From assembly GCF_002013465.1 (NCBI RefSeq), contig NZ_MAFC01000017.1:62001-126000 (forward strand): a stretch of DNA of 64,000 nucleotides, in the 5' to 3' direction. Position 1 is the first letter of the stretch, and every line of letters starts with the position of its first letter. A program made the position numbers and the translations under genes. Positions 33,835 through 42,951 of the stretch are shown here, piece after piece. The notes beneath the pieces are model-generated. The model did not search any database and was not told the DNA's origin. It worked only from the letters and a program-made list of their open reading frames with translations. Source of the DNA: Mycobacterium sp. D16R12 (lineage in GTDB: Bacteria; Actinomycetota; Actinomycetes; Mycobacteriales; Mycobacteriaceae).

Positions 33835-35527
33835 CCGGGACGTCTTGCGCCGCAAGCGCGTCATCGCGGCGCCGCTCTACGCATTGGCCTTGGCGGCGGC
33901 CATCACGGCACCCCTTGCCGCACCCGGCTATCTGCTGATCCGCGACGCCGTCTCGACCCCGCGGTCCTACCTGACCGACGCGGCGCTGGGCGTCGGCGAG
34001 GCAGCCCCGCGCGCCGTCCCCCAGGACTTCTTCATCGCCGTCGCGACGACGCTTGTCGACGGCGGAATCCTGGTCAAGGCCCTTCTGGCGTTGGGTTTGT
34101 GGCTTGCCGGGTGGGGTGCGGCGCGCCTGGCCGCCCACCTGGTCCCGGACGCCGGGGTTCCCGGTGAACTGCTGGCTGCCACCATCGCGATCTGGAATCC
34201 CTATGTGGCTGAACGACTTTTGCAGGGGCATTGGAGTCTGCTGGTCGGATACGGCTGCTTGCCGTGGGTGGCGCTGACGGCGATTCGGCTGCGCACGGCG
34301 GCCGGTATCGGCGTCTGGTGCACGCTCGCGTTCTGGATCGCCGTGGCTGGGTTGACGCCCACCGGAACGGTGCTCGCACTGATCGTAGGACTTGCCGTGG
34401 CATCAGATCTGCGGTCGAGGCTTGGGGTACTGACGATCTCGCTGCTGGCCGCACTGCCGTGGCTGGTGGCCTCGGGGTTGGGAACGGCAATCCCGGCCGG
34501 AGACCAGGCCGGGGTCCACGCCTTCGCGGCCCGGGCCGAGCCAGGGCTGGGCACGCTCGGCAGTCTGGCCTCACTCGGCGGAATGTGGAATGCCTCCGCG
34601 GTGCCGGCGTCACGGACGACATTGTTCGCGTTGGCCTTCTCGGCGGTGCTGCTCGTCGTGCTGGCGGTGGGCATGGTGGTGTTATGGCGCACCCGAACAG
34701 CGCTCGGACTACTCGGCATTGCCATTGCCGCCGTGGTTGTTCCGGCGCTGCTGGCGACGGGCCCTGGGCTGTCGCTGACCACCTGGCTCATCACCGAGGT
34801 GCCCGGACTGGGCATTCTGCGCGACGGCCAGAAATGGGTGGCGTTGGCGATGCCGGGGTACGCAGTGGCCGGTGCCGCAGCCGTCACCGCGATACGCGAA
34901 CGTTCCTCTCAATTAGCGGCGGCCGCAGTAGCCTGCGCGGCACTGATATTGACGCTGCCCGACTTGGCGTGGGGAGTCGGCGGCCGAGTCGAGCCCGTGG
35001 TCTACCCGGCCGGATGGACCACCGTCGCCGCCAGTATCAACGCGGAACCTCATCCGGTGGCTGTGCTGCCGCCGGAGACCTTGCGGCAATACCCGTGGGG
35101 ACCTTCTTCGATTCAGGTGCTGGATCCGTTCCCGCGCTGGATCCGCGGGGACACGGTGAGTAGCGGCGACCTACGCGTCGACGGGCAAGATGTACGGGGC
35201 GACGGCACCCGGGGCCGCCTCGTCGAGGAACTGTTACGCACCGGGGCCGCACCGCGCGAGCTGGCGGCGCAGGGTATCGGCTGGGTGGTCCTCCAGGCTA
35301 AAACTCCTGGTGCCCAAGAGGTTTCGTCGGCAACTCTGGCGCAGCTCGAGCCGGTCTACCGCGATGGTGACATCGCGCTGTACCGGGTACCTGGGCCGTG
35401 GGAACCCATCGGAGCGTCGCCGAGTCGTCGCGCCACCGTCATCGCCGCACACGCGATCTGGGTTGCGCTCCTGGCAGCCGGCGCGGTAGCCGCTGGTCTG
35501 CGACTGACCCGCAGGCGTCGCGACTAA
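33746..35527 (+). CDS. Polytopic membrane protein (Rv0226c-like)
   Basis: 593 residues if ATG 33746 is used, which overlaps the DUF3068 gene by 89 bases; the first 30 residues would then be basic and low complexity. A TTG at 33845, just past the upstream stop and with GGGA in front, gives 560 residues and may be the true start. About eleven hydrophobic helices are followed by a soluble region from about residue 420 and a last helix. Resembles Rv0226c and has a GT-C-like layout (WNPYVAERLLQGHW in a loop, WGPSSIQVLDPFPRW after the membrane part). Probably envelope glycan or lipid assembly; the reaction is unknown. Confidence 0.85.
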   Translation: MVSSAAVARRNRPPARPTPTSSRRLETTSSRDVLRRKRVIAAPLYALALAAAITAPLAAPGYLLIRDAVSTPRSYLTDAALGVGEAAPRAVPQDFFIAVATTLVDGGILVKALLALGLWLAGWGAARLAAHLVPDAGVPGELLAATIAIWNPYVAERLLQGHWSLLVGYGCLPWVALTAIRLRTAAGIGVWCTLAFWIAVAGLTPTGTVLALIVGLAVASDLRSRLGVLTISLLAALPWLVASGLGTAIPAGDQAGVHAFAARAEPGLGTLGSLASLGGMWNASAVPASRTTLFALAFSAVLLVVLAVGMVVLWRTRTALGLLGIAIAAVVVPALLATGPGLSLTTWLITEVPGLGILRDGQKWVALAMPGYAVAGAAAVTAIRERSSQLAAAAVACAALILTLPDLAWGVGGRVEPVVYPAGWTTVAASINAEPHPVAVLPPETLRQYPWGPSSIQVLDPFPRWIRGDTVSSGDLRVDGQDVRGDGTRGRLVEELLRTGAAPRELAAQGIGWVVLQAKTPGAQEVSSATLAQLEPVYRDGDIALYRVPGPWEPIGASPSRRATVIAAHAIWVALLAAGAVAAGLRLTRRRRD

Positions 35528-35528
35528 C

Positions 35529-35566
35529 CGCACGCACCGTCATCGGGCCGCGGGCCGATCCGTGCG
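35529..35566. terminator. Bidirectional hairpin between convergent genes
   Basis: CGCACG (35529-35534) pairs with CGTGCG (35561-35566); an inner stem ATCGG/CCGAT (35542-35546 and 35555-35559) encloses CCGCGG. It fills the 39 bases between the Rv0226c-like stop and the Rv0225-like stop, so it can serve both transcripts. Confidence 0.65.
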
Positions 35567-36799
35567 TCAGGCGGGAACTTCGACCTGCGGAGCCACGACC
35601 GGTTCGTCACCGACGACCCCCGACACCGGGAGGCCCAGCACGGCTGCCTTCAGTACGGTCCACACACCGGCCGCGCTCCGTTGCCACGACAGGTCGGCAC
35701 AGCGAGCCCGCGCCGCCTCGCCCATCCGGTAACGAAGGTTGTTGTCTGCCAACAGGGTCGCGGTATGCCGGACAAACTCATCCTGATCGCGCGCCAGCAG
35801 ACCGGTGATCCCGTCGGTGACCGAATCGGTCAGCCCACCGGAAGAGCGGTAACCGATCGTGGGCACGCCATGCTGCGCGGCCTCGGTGACCGCCAGGCCC
35901 CAGCCCTCCTTGCGTGACGGCATCAGATGCACCCAGGCACGTTGCAGCACCCGATGCTTGGCTTCCTCATCGAGGTACCCGTGGAATGTCACTGACTCGG
36001 AAATACCCAGCCGCGCCGCATGTCCCACCAGCGGATCCATCCACCAGCCATCTCCGACGACGTCAAGATGCACGTCGGGCACGTGGTCACGCAGCAGTGC
36101 GAGCGTGGTCAGGGCGTGCTCAATCTGCTTGTGCGGCACCAAGCGCGAGAGCACGACGACGCGCGGTGTCTCGCTGCGTGCACCGTCCAATGCCGCGGCC
36201 AACGACAGGGCCGGGATCTGATCGACACCGTTGCGCACCACCGCAATCCGTCCGGGTTCCACACCGAGCGCCACCAAGTCGGACGCGGACGGCTGCGACA
36301 CCGTCAAGTACTGATTGCGCCGATGCATCCGCGGAGATAACCGCGACTCCAGCCACCAGCCCAACCTGCCGATGAGCTGTCCTGCCACCGGCCACTGCTC
36401 CCGGTGACAGTGGTGTACCAGCATCACCACTGGTGCCGTCACCACGGTGCTGGCAAAAAAGGGGATGCCATTCTGGGTGTCGATGACGACATCGGGGCGC
36501 ACATCACGCAGCGCCCCCAGGCCGACGCGACCGGCCAGCAGCGACAGCAGTGCGCGCGGGTACACCGTGAACCGCCCACCGCCCCGCGAGATATGTACTC
36601 CGTTTACCACCTCATGACGGGGCGCGCCAGGGTAAGCCGCGCATCGCAGCGTCACCTTCACACCCGATGCGGCCAGCTCGGCGCCGATGCGCTGCAGGTA
36701 CGTCTCGCTACCACCGCCCTGCGGATGGTCCGTATCACGCCAGCACAACATGAGGACCTCCCGCGGGAGGCCCGGCTGATCTGACGCTTCGCTTAACAC
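35567..36799 (-). CDS. Glycosyltransferase family 4 (Rv0225-like)
   Basis: 410 residues, GT-B fold. N-terminal domain begins VLMLCWRDTDHPQGGGSETYL, the nucleotide-sugar enzyme pattern with a Gly-rich loop. C-terminal donor domain has VVVLSRLVPHKQIEHAL, HGYLDEEAK, MPSRKEGWGLAVTEAAQHGVPTIGY (the GPGTF E-x7-E type motif) and DGITGLL. Cytoplasmic enzyme adding a sugar to an unidentified acceptor; neighbours suggest an envelope glycolipid. GTG start; the ATG at 36751 would cut into the first strand. Confidence 0.92.
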   Translation of the reverse strand: MLSEASDQPGLPREVLMLCWRDTDHPQGGGSETYLQRIGAELAASGVKVTLRCAAYPGAPRHEVVNGVHISRGGGRFTVYPRALLSLLAGRVGLGALRDVRPDVVIDTQNGIPFFASTVVTAPVVMLVHHCHREQWPVAGQLIGRLGWWLESRLSPRMHRRNQYLTVSQPSASDLVALGVEPGRIAVVRNGVDQIPALSLAAALDGARSETPRVVVLSRLVPHKQIEHALTTLALLRDHVPDVHLDVVGDGWWMDPLVGHAARLGISESVTFHGYLDEEAKHRVLQRAWVHLMPSRKEGWGLAVTEAAQHGVPTIGYRSSGGLTDSVTDGITGLLARDQDEFVRHTATLLADNNLRYRMGEAARARCADLSWQRSAAGVWTVLKAAVLGLPVSGVVGDEPVVAPQVEVPA

Positions 36800-36806
36800 C
36801 GCTAAG

Positions 36807-36826
36807 CACCCTAGGCCGTTAGGGTG
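36807..36826. promoter_or_regulatory. Palindrome between glycosyltransferase and methyltransferase genes
   Basis: CACCCTA (36807-36813) and TAGGGTG (36820-36826) form a perfect 7-bp dyad with a six-base spacer in the 80-base gap between two divergent starts. Candidate operator or overlapping promoter element. Confidence 0.5.
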
Positions 36827-36879
36827 GGCCTCCAGAAATTCCGTGTTCCGTAAAAGAAGACCGAGCAGAACGAGAACCC

Positions 36880-37659
36880 GTGCCGGATATCACCGATCTG
36901 TTTGCACAACGAGCCACGCTTCGGCGTTCTACCAGCTTGTTATCGTCTTTTCGCTTCGAGCAGAATGCGCCGGAAAGGTTCTACGGAACGGTGGCGCAGG
37001 ACACAGTTCACCTGGTCACCGACTTGTGGCTGCAGGCCACCGGCGCCGGATTGCAGGGCCGCACGGTGCTGGATGTCGGAGGCGGGCCGGGCTACTTCGC
37101 CTCGGCCTTCGCCGACGCCGGCGCACAGTACATCGGTGTCGAACCCGACCCCCGGGAGATGCACGCGGCTCCCGAAGGAAGTCAGGGCATCCACGATCCA
37201 CGTGCCGCATATCTGCGCGCGTCCGGAATGGCCTTGCCGTTCGCCGACGGCAGCGTCGACATCTGCCTGTCCTCCAACGTCGCCGAGCATGTACCCGAGC
37301 CCTGGCGCCTCGGCGCGGAGATGCTGCGGGTCACCCGCCCGGGCGGGCTGGCGGTCTTGTCGTACACCGTCTGGCTGGGCCCGTTCGGCGGCCACGAAAT
37401 GGGTCTGACGCACTACTTCGGCGGGGCCCGCGCCGCCCGCTGGTACACCCGCAAGCACGGCCATCCACCCAAGAACAACTACGGGTCGTCACTTTTCCCG
37501 GTATCGGTGCGCGCGGGGCTCGAGTGGGCTCACAGCACGGGCGCTATGGTTGCCGCATTTCCCCGCTACCACCCAAAATGGGCATGGTGGATCACCAGAG
37601 TTCCCGCTGTGCGGGAGGTTCTGGTGAGCAATTTGGTGCTTGTCCTGCGCCCCCACTGA
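36880..37659 (+). CDS. SAM-dependent methyltransferase (Rv0224c-like)
   Basis: 259 residues, class I fold. SAM-binding motif I is VLDVGGGPGYFASAF near residues 63-78, followed by GVEPD (acidic loop end) and motif GTVDICLSSNVAEH-like block DICLSSNVAEHV. The C-terminal part holds a cap region and ends in ILVLRPH-like strand LVLVLRPH. Order matches Rv0224c. Divergent from the Rv0225-like glycosyltransferase; acceptor unknown. GTG start with only a weak ribosome-binding site. Confidence 0.9.
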   Translation: MPDITDLFAQRATLRRSTSLLSSFRFEQNAPERFYGTVAQDTVHLVTDLWLQATGAGLQGRTVLDVGGGPGYFASAFADAGAQYIGVEPDPREMHAAPEGSQGIHDPRAAYLRASGMALPFADGSVDICLSSNVAEHVPEPWRLGAEMLRVTRPGGLAVLSYTVWLGPFGGHEMGLTHYFGGARAARWYTRKHGHPPKNNYGSSLFPVSVRAGLEWAHSTGAMVAAFPRYHPKWAWWITRVPAVREVLVSNLVLVLRPH

Positions 37660-37732
37660 ATCCTGAATTGCAACAGGTTCCACTTCCTCTGACTGCCCGG
37701 TAGTGTTGCGTACGTCACGCAACGAGGCGGAC

Positions 37733-38914
37733 ATGAAACGGAAGTCACGACACTTGACTGAGCAGACAGCGACGCATGAGGACGTTGCACGCCCCGCAGA
37801 ATCACAACGGGACCCGGAAACCTTGCGCGGCGCACTCACCGATTGGATCTCCGCCCAGCTGCCCGCCGATGCCGCGCTGAGCGTGGACCACGCGGAGCTG
37901 CCCAGCGCCAACGGCATGTCCAGCGAGACGATCCTGGCCGATGCGCAGTGGACCGAGAACGGTGAGCGCGCTGCCCACCGGCTGGTGATCAGGACGGCAC
38001 CTCAGCCCGACTCGAGTCCGGTGTTTTCGACCTATGACATGCGCCGCCAGTTCGACGTGATGGACAAGCTCGGCCGGCACACCAGCGCGGTGGTGCCCCC
38101 GGTGCTCTGGTACTGCGATGACTCCTCGGTGCTCGGCGGCGAGTTCTTCGTCATGAAACGCGTCGATGGGGAGGTCCCGCCTGATCGGATGCCCTACACC
38201 TTCGGATCCTGGGTGACCGAGGCTTCCGAGGCCGACCGGCGCAAGATGCAGCGGCTCACCGTGGACCAGATCGCCCGGGTCCACTCGGCCCCCGTGGAGG
38301 AGTTCGCTTTCCTCGACGACGCCCAGGAGGGCGAGACGGGCCTGGACGCCCATGTACGCCGCACCCACGACTTCTATGACTGGGTACGCGGCGCTGGTCC
38401 CACCATTCCGTTGATCGACCGCGGCTTCGCGTGGTTGCGCGAGAACTGGCCGACCGAATCGTTGCGTACAAAAGATGCTGTCAGTTGGGGTGATTCCCGC
38501 CCGGGAAACGTCATTTACCAGGATTTCGAGCCGGTGGCACTGCTCGACTGGGAGATGGCCACGATCGGGCCTCGCGAACTCGACCTCGGATGGATCATCT
38601 TCCTGCACAGATTCTTCCAGGATCTCACCGAGACCGCTGGCCTCGCTGGGCTGCCCAGCTTCTGCCGCCGCGAGGATATTGCCGCCGAGTACGCCGCGCT
38701 CACCGGCCACCACGCAAGCGATCTGGACTTCTACACCGCGTACGCCGCATTGCAGCACGCCGTGATCATGGTGCGCATTCAGATGCGTGCCATGGCTTTT
38801 GGTATGGCGGAGATGCCCAACGACCCCGATGACCTGATCCTGCACAGGGTCACGCTGGAAAAGATGCTGGACGGAAAGTACTGGTCGCAGCTGAGAGAGG
38901 AGACCGGCGCGTGA
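37733..38914 (+). CDS. APH/choline-kinase-like phosphotransferase
   Basis: 393 residues from ATG 37733 (GAGGCGG upstream; GTG at 37703 is an alternative). Kinase fold of the aminoglycoside phosphotransferase superfamily: the catalytic loop reads WGDSRPGN (normally HGDxxxxN) and is followed by LLDWEMATIGPRELDLGW, with the metal-binding Asp. Long mycobacterial relatives of this type are not antibiotic-resistance enzymes; they usually sit in fatty-acid or sterol catabolic clusters and resemble acyl-CoA-dehydrogenase-associated kinases. Starts a three-gene set with four-base overlaps. Confidence 0.88.
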   Translation: MKRKSRHLTEQTATHEDVARPAESQRDPETLRGALTDWISAQLPADAALSVDHAELPSANGMSSETILADAQWTENGERAAHRLVIRTAPQPDSSPVFSTYDMRRQFDVMDKLGRHTSAVVPPVLWYCDDSSVLGGEFFVMKRVDGEVPPDRMPYTFGSWVTEASEADRRKMQRLTVDQIARVHSAPVEEFAFLDDAQEGETGLDAHVRRTHDFYDWVRGAGPTIPLIDRGFAWLRENWPTESLRTKDAVSWGDSRPGNVIYQDFEPVALLDWEMATIGPRELDLGWIIFLHRFFQDLTETAGLAGLPSFCRREDIAAEYAALTGHHASDLDFYTAYAALQHAVIMVRIQMRAMAFGMAEMPNDPDDLILHRVTLEKMLDGKYWSQLREETGA

Positions 38915-40050
38915 GCCTGTCCCCGTTCGACGATTACCCGATTCATCAGATCGCCGATGTGGTCCGCCATGTGGGCACCTCGGACCGGAACTTCTATGAC
39001 CGCTACTACTTTGGCTGCCACGGTGGGCGCGCCGACCTGCCGTATCTGATCACCGGACTGGGTGTCTACCCGAACCTGGGTGTCACCGATGCATTCGCGT
39101 CGGTACGCGACGGCGACGACATCATCGTGTTCCGGGCCTCGCGCGCACTGGGCGACGACCGCGCCGATCTCACGGTCGGGCCATACCGCATCGAGGTCCT
39201 CGAGGGTCTCAAGAAGGTGCGACTGATCCTGGAGCCCGGCTCCGAATATGGGGCGGACTACGACCTCGCCTTCGATATCACCTACACCGGCGAGATACCG
39301 GCCTCCCTCGAGCCCGGCCACTATCAGCGTCAGCTCGGCCGCGTGATGTTCGATACCTCGCGATTTGCCCAAACTGGCACCTGGACAGGTCAATTGACAG
39401 TTGGTGGCACAACCCATGAGCTGGATGGAGTCAACTGGTCGGGGAACCGAGATCGATCCTGGGGCATCCGCCCCGTCGGCGAGGGCGAGCCTGCCGGACG
39501 GCGTGCCACGTTGGCCGGGGGCTTCTTCTGGCTCTACAACGTGATCTCGTTCCCCGAGTATTCGATCGTGTTCATCAACCAGGAGGACGAGCACGGCACC
39601 AAGGTCGTCAGCGGTGCGCGCCGGGTGTGGCGCGACCCGGCAAGGGGGATCGACGAACTCGGCCCCATCACGCACGACATCACCCTGGTTCCCGGCACTC
39701 GCGAGGCGAGTTCGGCGGTCATTACGTTGGGTGACATCACCATCAAGGCCGACATCGTGCTGCCGCACTACTTCGGTTTCGGCACCGGGTACGGGCTGGA
39801 CCCGGACTGGCGCCACGGCATGTGGCAGGGCGACCTCGTTGTGCAGGGCAAGCGGTACAAGACCGCGGAGCTGGACGCGACGCTCAAACTGTTGTGCCCC
39901 GTCGACAATGTCGCCACCTTCACCGCCACCGAGAACGGCGTGGAGACCCACGGCAGTGGACTGTTCGAATTCGGCCCCATCGGCCCCCATAAACCCTCCG
40001 GCTTTACCGGATTCGTTGACACACATCAGGAAAGAGACGGCGATTCATGA
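38911..40050 (+). CDS. AttH/CrtC-like lipocalin-fold protein
   Basis: 379 residues, soluble and rich in beta strands. It carries a NRDRSWGIRP motif at about residues 182-191 and WLYNVISFP, patterns of the AttH/CrtC-like two-domain lipocalin group that includes carotenoid hydratase relatives. Exact reaction unknown. GTG start overlaps the phosphotransferase stop by four bases and its own stop overlaps the aldehyde dehydrogenase start by four, so the three proteins are probably made in equal amounts and act on one substrate. Confidence 0.75.
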   Translation: MSLSPFDDYPIHQIADVVRHVGTSDRNFYDRYYFGCHGGRADLPYLITGLGVYPNLGVTDAFASVRDGDDIIVFRASRALGDDRADLTVGPYRIEVLEGLKKVRLILEPGSEYGADYDLAFDITYTGEIPASLEPGHYQRQLGRVMFDTSRFAQTGTWTGQLTVGGTTHELDGVNWSGNRDRSWGIRPVGEGEPAGRRATLAGGFFWLYNVISFPEYSIVFINQEDEHGTKVVSGARRVWRDPARGIDELGPITHDITLVPGTREASSAVITLGDITIKADIVLPHYFGFGTGYGLDPDWRHGMWQGDLVVQGKRYKTAELDATLKLLCPVDNVATFTATENGVETHGSGLFEFGPIGPHKPSGFTGFVDTHQERDGDS

Positions 40051-41513
40051 CCAGTGGGAACAACTTTGACAAGCTCTTCATCGGCGGCGTCTGGACCGAG
40101 CCGGCCACCGACCAGGTGATCGAGGTCATCTCGCCCGCCACCGGCCAGAAGGTGGGCCAGTGTCCGCTGGCCTCCCCAGCTGACGTCGAGGCGGCAGTCA
40201 GCGCTGCCCGCCGCGCCTTCGACGACGGCCCCTGGCCCAAGCTGACCCCGCATGAGCGGCAGGCGGTACTGCAGAAGGCCGTTGCCGGACTAGAAGCCCG
40301 CAAGGACGAGATCTGCAAGGCCATCGCCGACGAGACCGGCGCTCCCCCCATGGTTATCGAAACGCTGCAGTGGTTGGGCGGCTTTGGCGCCATCCAGTAC
40401 TACGCCAACGCCGCGGACGCGGTGAAGTGGAAGGAACTGCGCAACGGCGCATACGGCCAGACCGTGGTGACCCGGGAGCCCGCCGGGGTGGTGGCCGCCA
40501 TCGCGGCCTGGAACGTGCCGCTGTTCCTGGCGCTCAACAAGATCGGCCCGGCGTTCCTCGCGGGCTGCACGGTGGTGCTCAAGCCCGCCGCCGAGACCCC
40601 CCTGTCGAGCTTCATCCTGGCCGAGGTGTTCGCCGATGCGGGCGTGCCCGAGGGCGTGCTGTCGGTGGTACCCGGTGGAGCCGAAACCGGCCGGGCGCTG
40701 ACCAACAACCCCGGCGTCGACGTATTCAGCTTCACCGGGAGCACCGTTGTCGGCAAGGAGATCGCCGAGATCGCCGCCCGGAACCTGAAGAAGGTCACCC
40801 TCGAGCTGGGTGGTAAGTCGGCGGCCATCGTCCTGGAGGACGCCGACCTGCCCGCGGCCTTGCCGATGCTCGTGTTCGCGGGCCTGATGAATGCGGGCCA
40901 GGGCTGCGTCAACCAGACCCGGGTGCTGGCGCCACGCTCTCGGTACGACGAGGTGGTCGACGGCATCGTCGGCATGGTCTCGCTGATGGGAGTGGGCCTG
41001 CCCGACGATCCGGCCACCCAAGTCGGGCCGCTGATCACCGAGAAGCAGCGCGCCCGCGTCGAGGGCTACATCGCCAAGGGCATCGAGGAGGGCGCGCGGC
41101 TGGCCTTCGGCGGCAAACGCCCCGAGGGACTGGACAGCGGATACTTCGTACAGCCAACGATTTTCGCGGATGTCGACAACTCGATGACCATCGCGCAGGA
41201 GGAGATCTTCGGCCCCGTGCTGTCGATCATCGCCTACGACTCCGTGGATGAAGCCATCAAGATTGCCAACGACTCTCACTACGGCCTGGCGGGCAGTGTG
41301 TGGACCACCGATGTGCCCAAGGGTCTGGAGGTCGCGGCGCAGATCCGCACCGGCACCTACGGCATCAACTGGTACGCCTTCGATCCCAGCTGCCCATTCG
41401 GCGGCTACAAGCAGTCCGGTATTGGCCGCGAGAACGGCCCTGAGGGCATCGAGGAGTACTGCGAGCTCAAGAGCGTGCTGCTACCGATGGGCTACACCCT
41501 CGACTCGATCTAG
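40047..41513 (+). CDS. Aldehyde dehydrogenase (Rv0223c-like)
   Basis: 488 residues, full-length NAD(P)-dependent ALDH. Catalytic Cys in NAGQGCVNQTR, general-base Glu in LELGGKS, cofactor loop FTGSTVVGKEI and AAWNVPLFLALNKIGPA with the oxyanion Asn. Oxidises an aldehyde to the acid; substrate not set by sequence. Third gene of the coupled set. In M. tuberculosis Rv0223c directly follows Rv0224c, so the two preceding genes are an insertion in this lineage. Confidence 0.94.
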   Translation: MTSGNNFDKLFIGGVWTEPATDQVIEVISPATGQKVGQCPLASPADVEAAVSAARRAFDDGPWPKLTPHERQAVLQKAVAGLEARKDEICKAIADETGAPPMVIETLQWLGGFGAIQYYANAADAVKWKELRNGAYGQTVVTREPAGVVAAIAAWNVPLFLALNKIGPAFLAGCTVVLKPAAETPLSSFILAEVFADAGVPEGVLSVVPGGAETGRALTNNPGVDVFSFTGSTVVGKEIAEIAARNLKKVTLELGGKSAAIVLEDADLPAALPMLVFAGLMNAGQGCVNQTRVLAPRSRYDEVVDGIVGMVSLMGVGLPDDPATQVGPLITEKQRARVEGYIAKGIEEGARLAFGGKRPEGLDSGYFVQPTIFADVDNSMTIAQEEIFGPVLSIIAYDSVDEAIKIANDSHYGLAGSVWTTDVPKGLEVAAQIRTGTYGINWYAFDPSCPFGGYKQSGIGRENGPEGIEEYCELKSVLLPMGYTLDSI

Positions 41514-41516
41514 CCA

Positions 41517-41574
41517 TCGAGTGCGAGCCTCACGCGGAAATCTTGCCTGAAAACCGCGTGAGGCTCGCACTCGA
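41517..41574. repeat. Long perfect palindrome between aldehyde dehydrogenase and MHS transporter
   Basis: Arms of 21 bases (41517-41537 and 41554-41574) are perfectly complementary around a 16-base loop. The arm starts TCGAGTGCGAG and ends CACGCGG. It begins four bases after the ALDH stop and ends 16 bases before the next start. Acts most simply as a terminator, but the stem is far longer than usual and lacks a T-run; compare 1738-1798 and 45208-45252. Confidence 0.75.
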
Positions 41575-41589
41575 CGCTAGGGTTCGACG

Positions 41590-42936
41590 GTGTCCACCAC
41601 CGCCGAGGCCGACGCTGCACCAACGGGTCTGCGCAAGGTGGTCGCCGCATCGATGGCGGGCACCGTCGTCGAGTGGTACGAGTTCTTCCTCTACGCCACC
41701 GCCGCCACCCTCGTCTTCAACAAGGTCTTCTTCCCCGCCGTGCAGGCCGGGGGGAACGACCTCGACAACATCATCAAGGCCTTCCTCACCTATGCGGTCG
41801 GGTTCGTCGCCCGGCCCATCGGTGGAATCGTGTTCGGGCACTTCGGGGATCGCTACGGACGCAAGCACCTCCTGCAGATCGCGATCGTGCTGGTCGGCGT
41901 GGCCACCTTCCTCATGGGCTGCCTGCCGACATTCGCGCAGATTGGTTACGGCGCCCCGGTCCTGCTGGTGATGCTGCGATTCCTGCAGGGTTTCGCGGTG
42001 GGCGGCGAATGGGGCGGCGCCGTGCTGCTGGTGGCCGAGCACTCCCCGGACTCGCAACGCGGGTTCTGGTCGAGCTGGCCGCAAGCGGCCGTACCGCTGG
42101 GCAACCTACTGGCCACCCTGGTGCTGCTCACGTTGTCCTGGACGCTCTCCGACGCCGCGTTCCTGGCCTGGGGCTGGCGCGTCGGCTTCTGGTTGTCGGT
42201 CATCATCGTGGCGATCGGGTACTACATCCGCACCCGGATATCCGATGCGCCGATCTTCCATGAGGCCCGCCGAGAACTGGAAGAGAACAAGGCCGGCTCC
42301 TACGGCGTCGTCGAGGTGTTCCGCCGGTACCCGCGTGGGGTGTTCACCGCCATGGGACTGCGTGTGGCAGAAAACATCCTCTACTACATGGTGGTCACCT
42401 TCTCGATCACCTATCTCAAGATCGAACTGCACATGGATACCAAGCGGATCCTGTTGCTGCTCTTGATCGCTCACGCGGTCCAGGCGATAGCCCTGCCGAT
42501 CGTGGGGCGGTACACGGACATCGTCGGACGGCGTGCACCCTACGCATTGGGAGCCCTGCTGGCCGCGGGGTGGGGCTTCATCGCGTTCCCGATGTTCAAT
42601 ACCCGAGACGCATGGGTGATCCTGGCGGCCATCGTGATCGGTCTGCTGGTGCACTCACTGATGTTCGCGGGGCAACCGGCGATCATGGCAGAGATGTTCC
42701 CCACCCGGATGCGCTACTCCGGAGTGTCGGTGGGCTATCAGGTGACCTCGATCTTCGCCGGGTCGCTGGCTCCGGTCATCGGCACCGCACTGCTGAGTAA
42801 GTACCACAGCTGGGTGCCGGTGGCGATCTATCTGGCGGCCGTTGCTCCCATCACGCTGATCGCCGTGTGGGCGCTGCCGGAAACCAAGGGCAGCTCGCTA
42901 CATGAGCTGGATGCAGCCGACAGGGCGCGCGCCTAG
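41590..42936 (+). CDS. MHS-family proton/metabolite symporter (MFS)
   Basis: 448 residues with twelve predicted helices. Family marks: GTVVEWYEFFLY in helix 1, GHFGDRYGRKHLL between helices 2 and 3, RFLQGFAVGGEWGGA in helix 4, which define the metabolite:proton symporter group (KgtP, ShiA, ProP). Likely imports a carboxylate or similar small acid; neighbouring dehydrogenases fit catabolic uptake. GTG start, no strong Shine-Dalgarno. Confidence 0.92.
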   Translation: MSTTAEADAAPTGLRKVVAASMAGTVVEWYEFFLYATAATLVFNKVFFPAVQAGGNDLDNIIKAFLTYAVGFVARPIGGIVFGHFGDRYGRKHLLQIAIVLVGVATFLMGCLPTFAQIGYGAPVLLVMLRFLQGFAVGGEWGGAVLLVAEHSPDSQRGFWSSWPQAAVPLGNLLATLVLLTLSWTLSDAAFLAWGWRVGFWLSVIIVAIGYYIRTRISDAPIFHEARRELEENKAGSYGVVEVFRRYPRGVFTAMGLRVAENILYYMVVTFSITYLKIELHMDTKRILLLLLIAHAVQAIALPIVGRYTDIVGRRAPYALGALLAAGWGFIAFPMFNTRDAWVILAAIVIGLLVHSLMFAGQPAIMAEMFPTRMRYSGVSVGYQVTSIFAGSLAPVIGTALLSKYHSWVPVAIYLAAVAPITLIAVWALPETKGSSLHELDAADRARA

Positions 42937-42951
42937 CGCTAGGTTGGTCCC

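Noticed and set aside
32695..33864. 389-codon open frame opposite the DUF3068 gene
   Set aside because: Antisense shadow; no motif and the plus-strand gene has start, ribosome-binding site and family match.
37733..38914. Aminoglycoside resistance gene
   Set aside because: The kinase fold is shared, but the catalytic loop begins WGD and the operon context is catabolic; there is no support for antibiotic modification.
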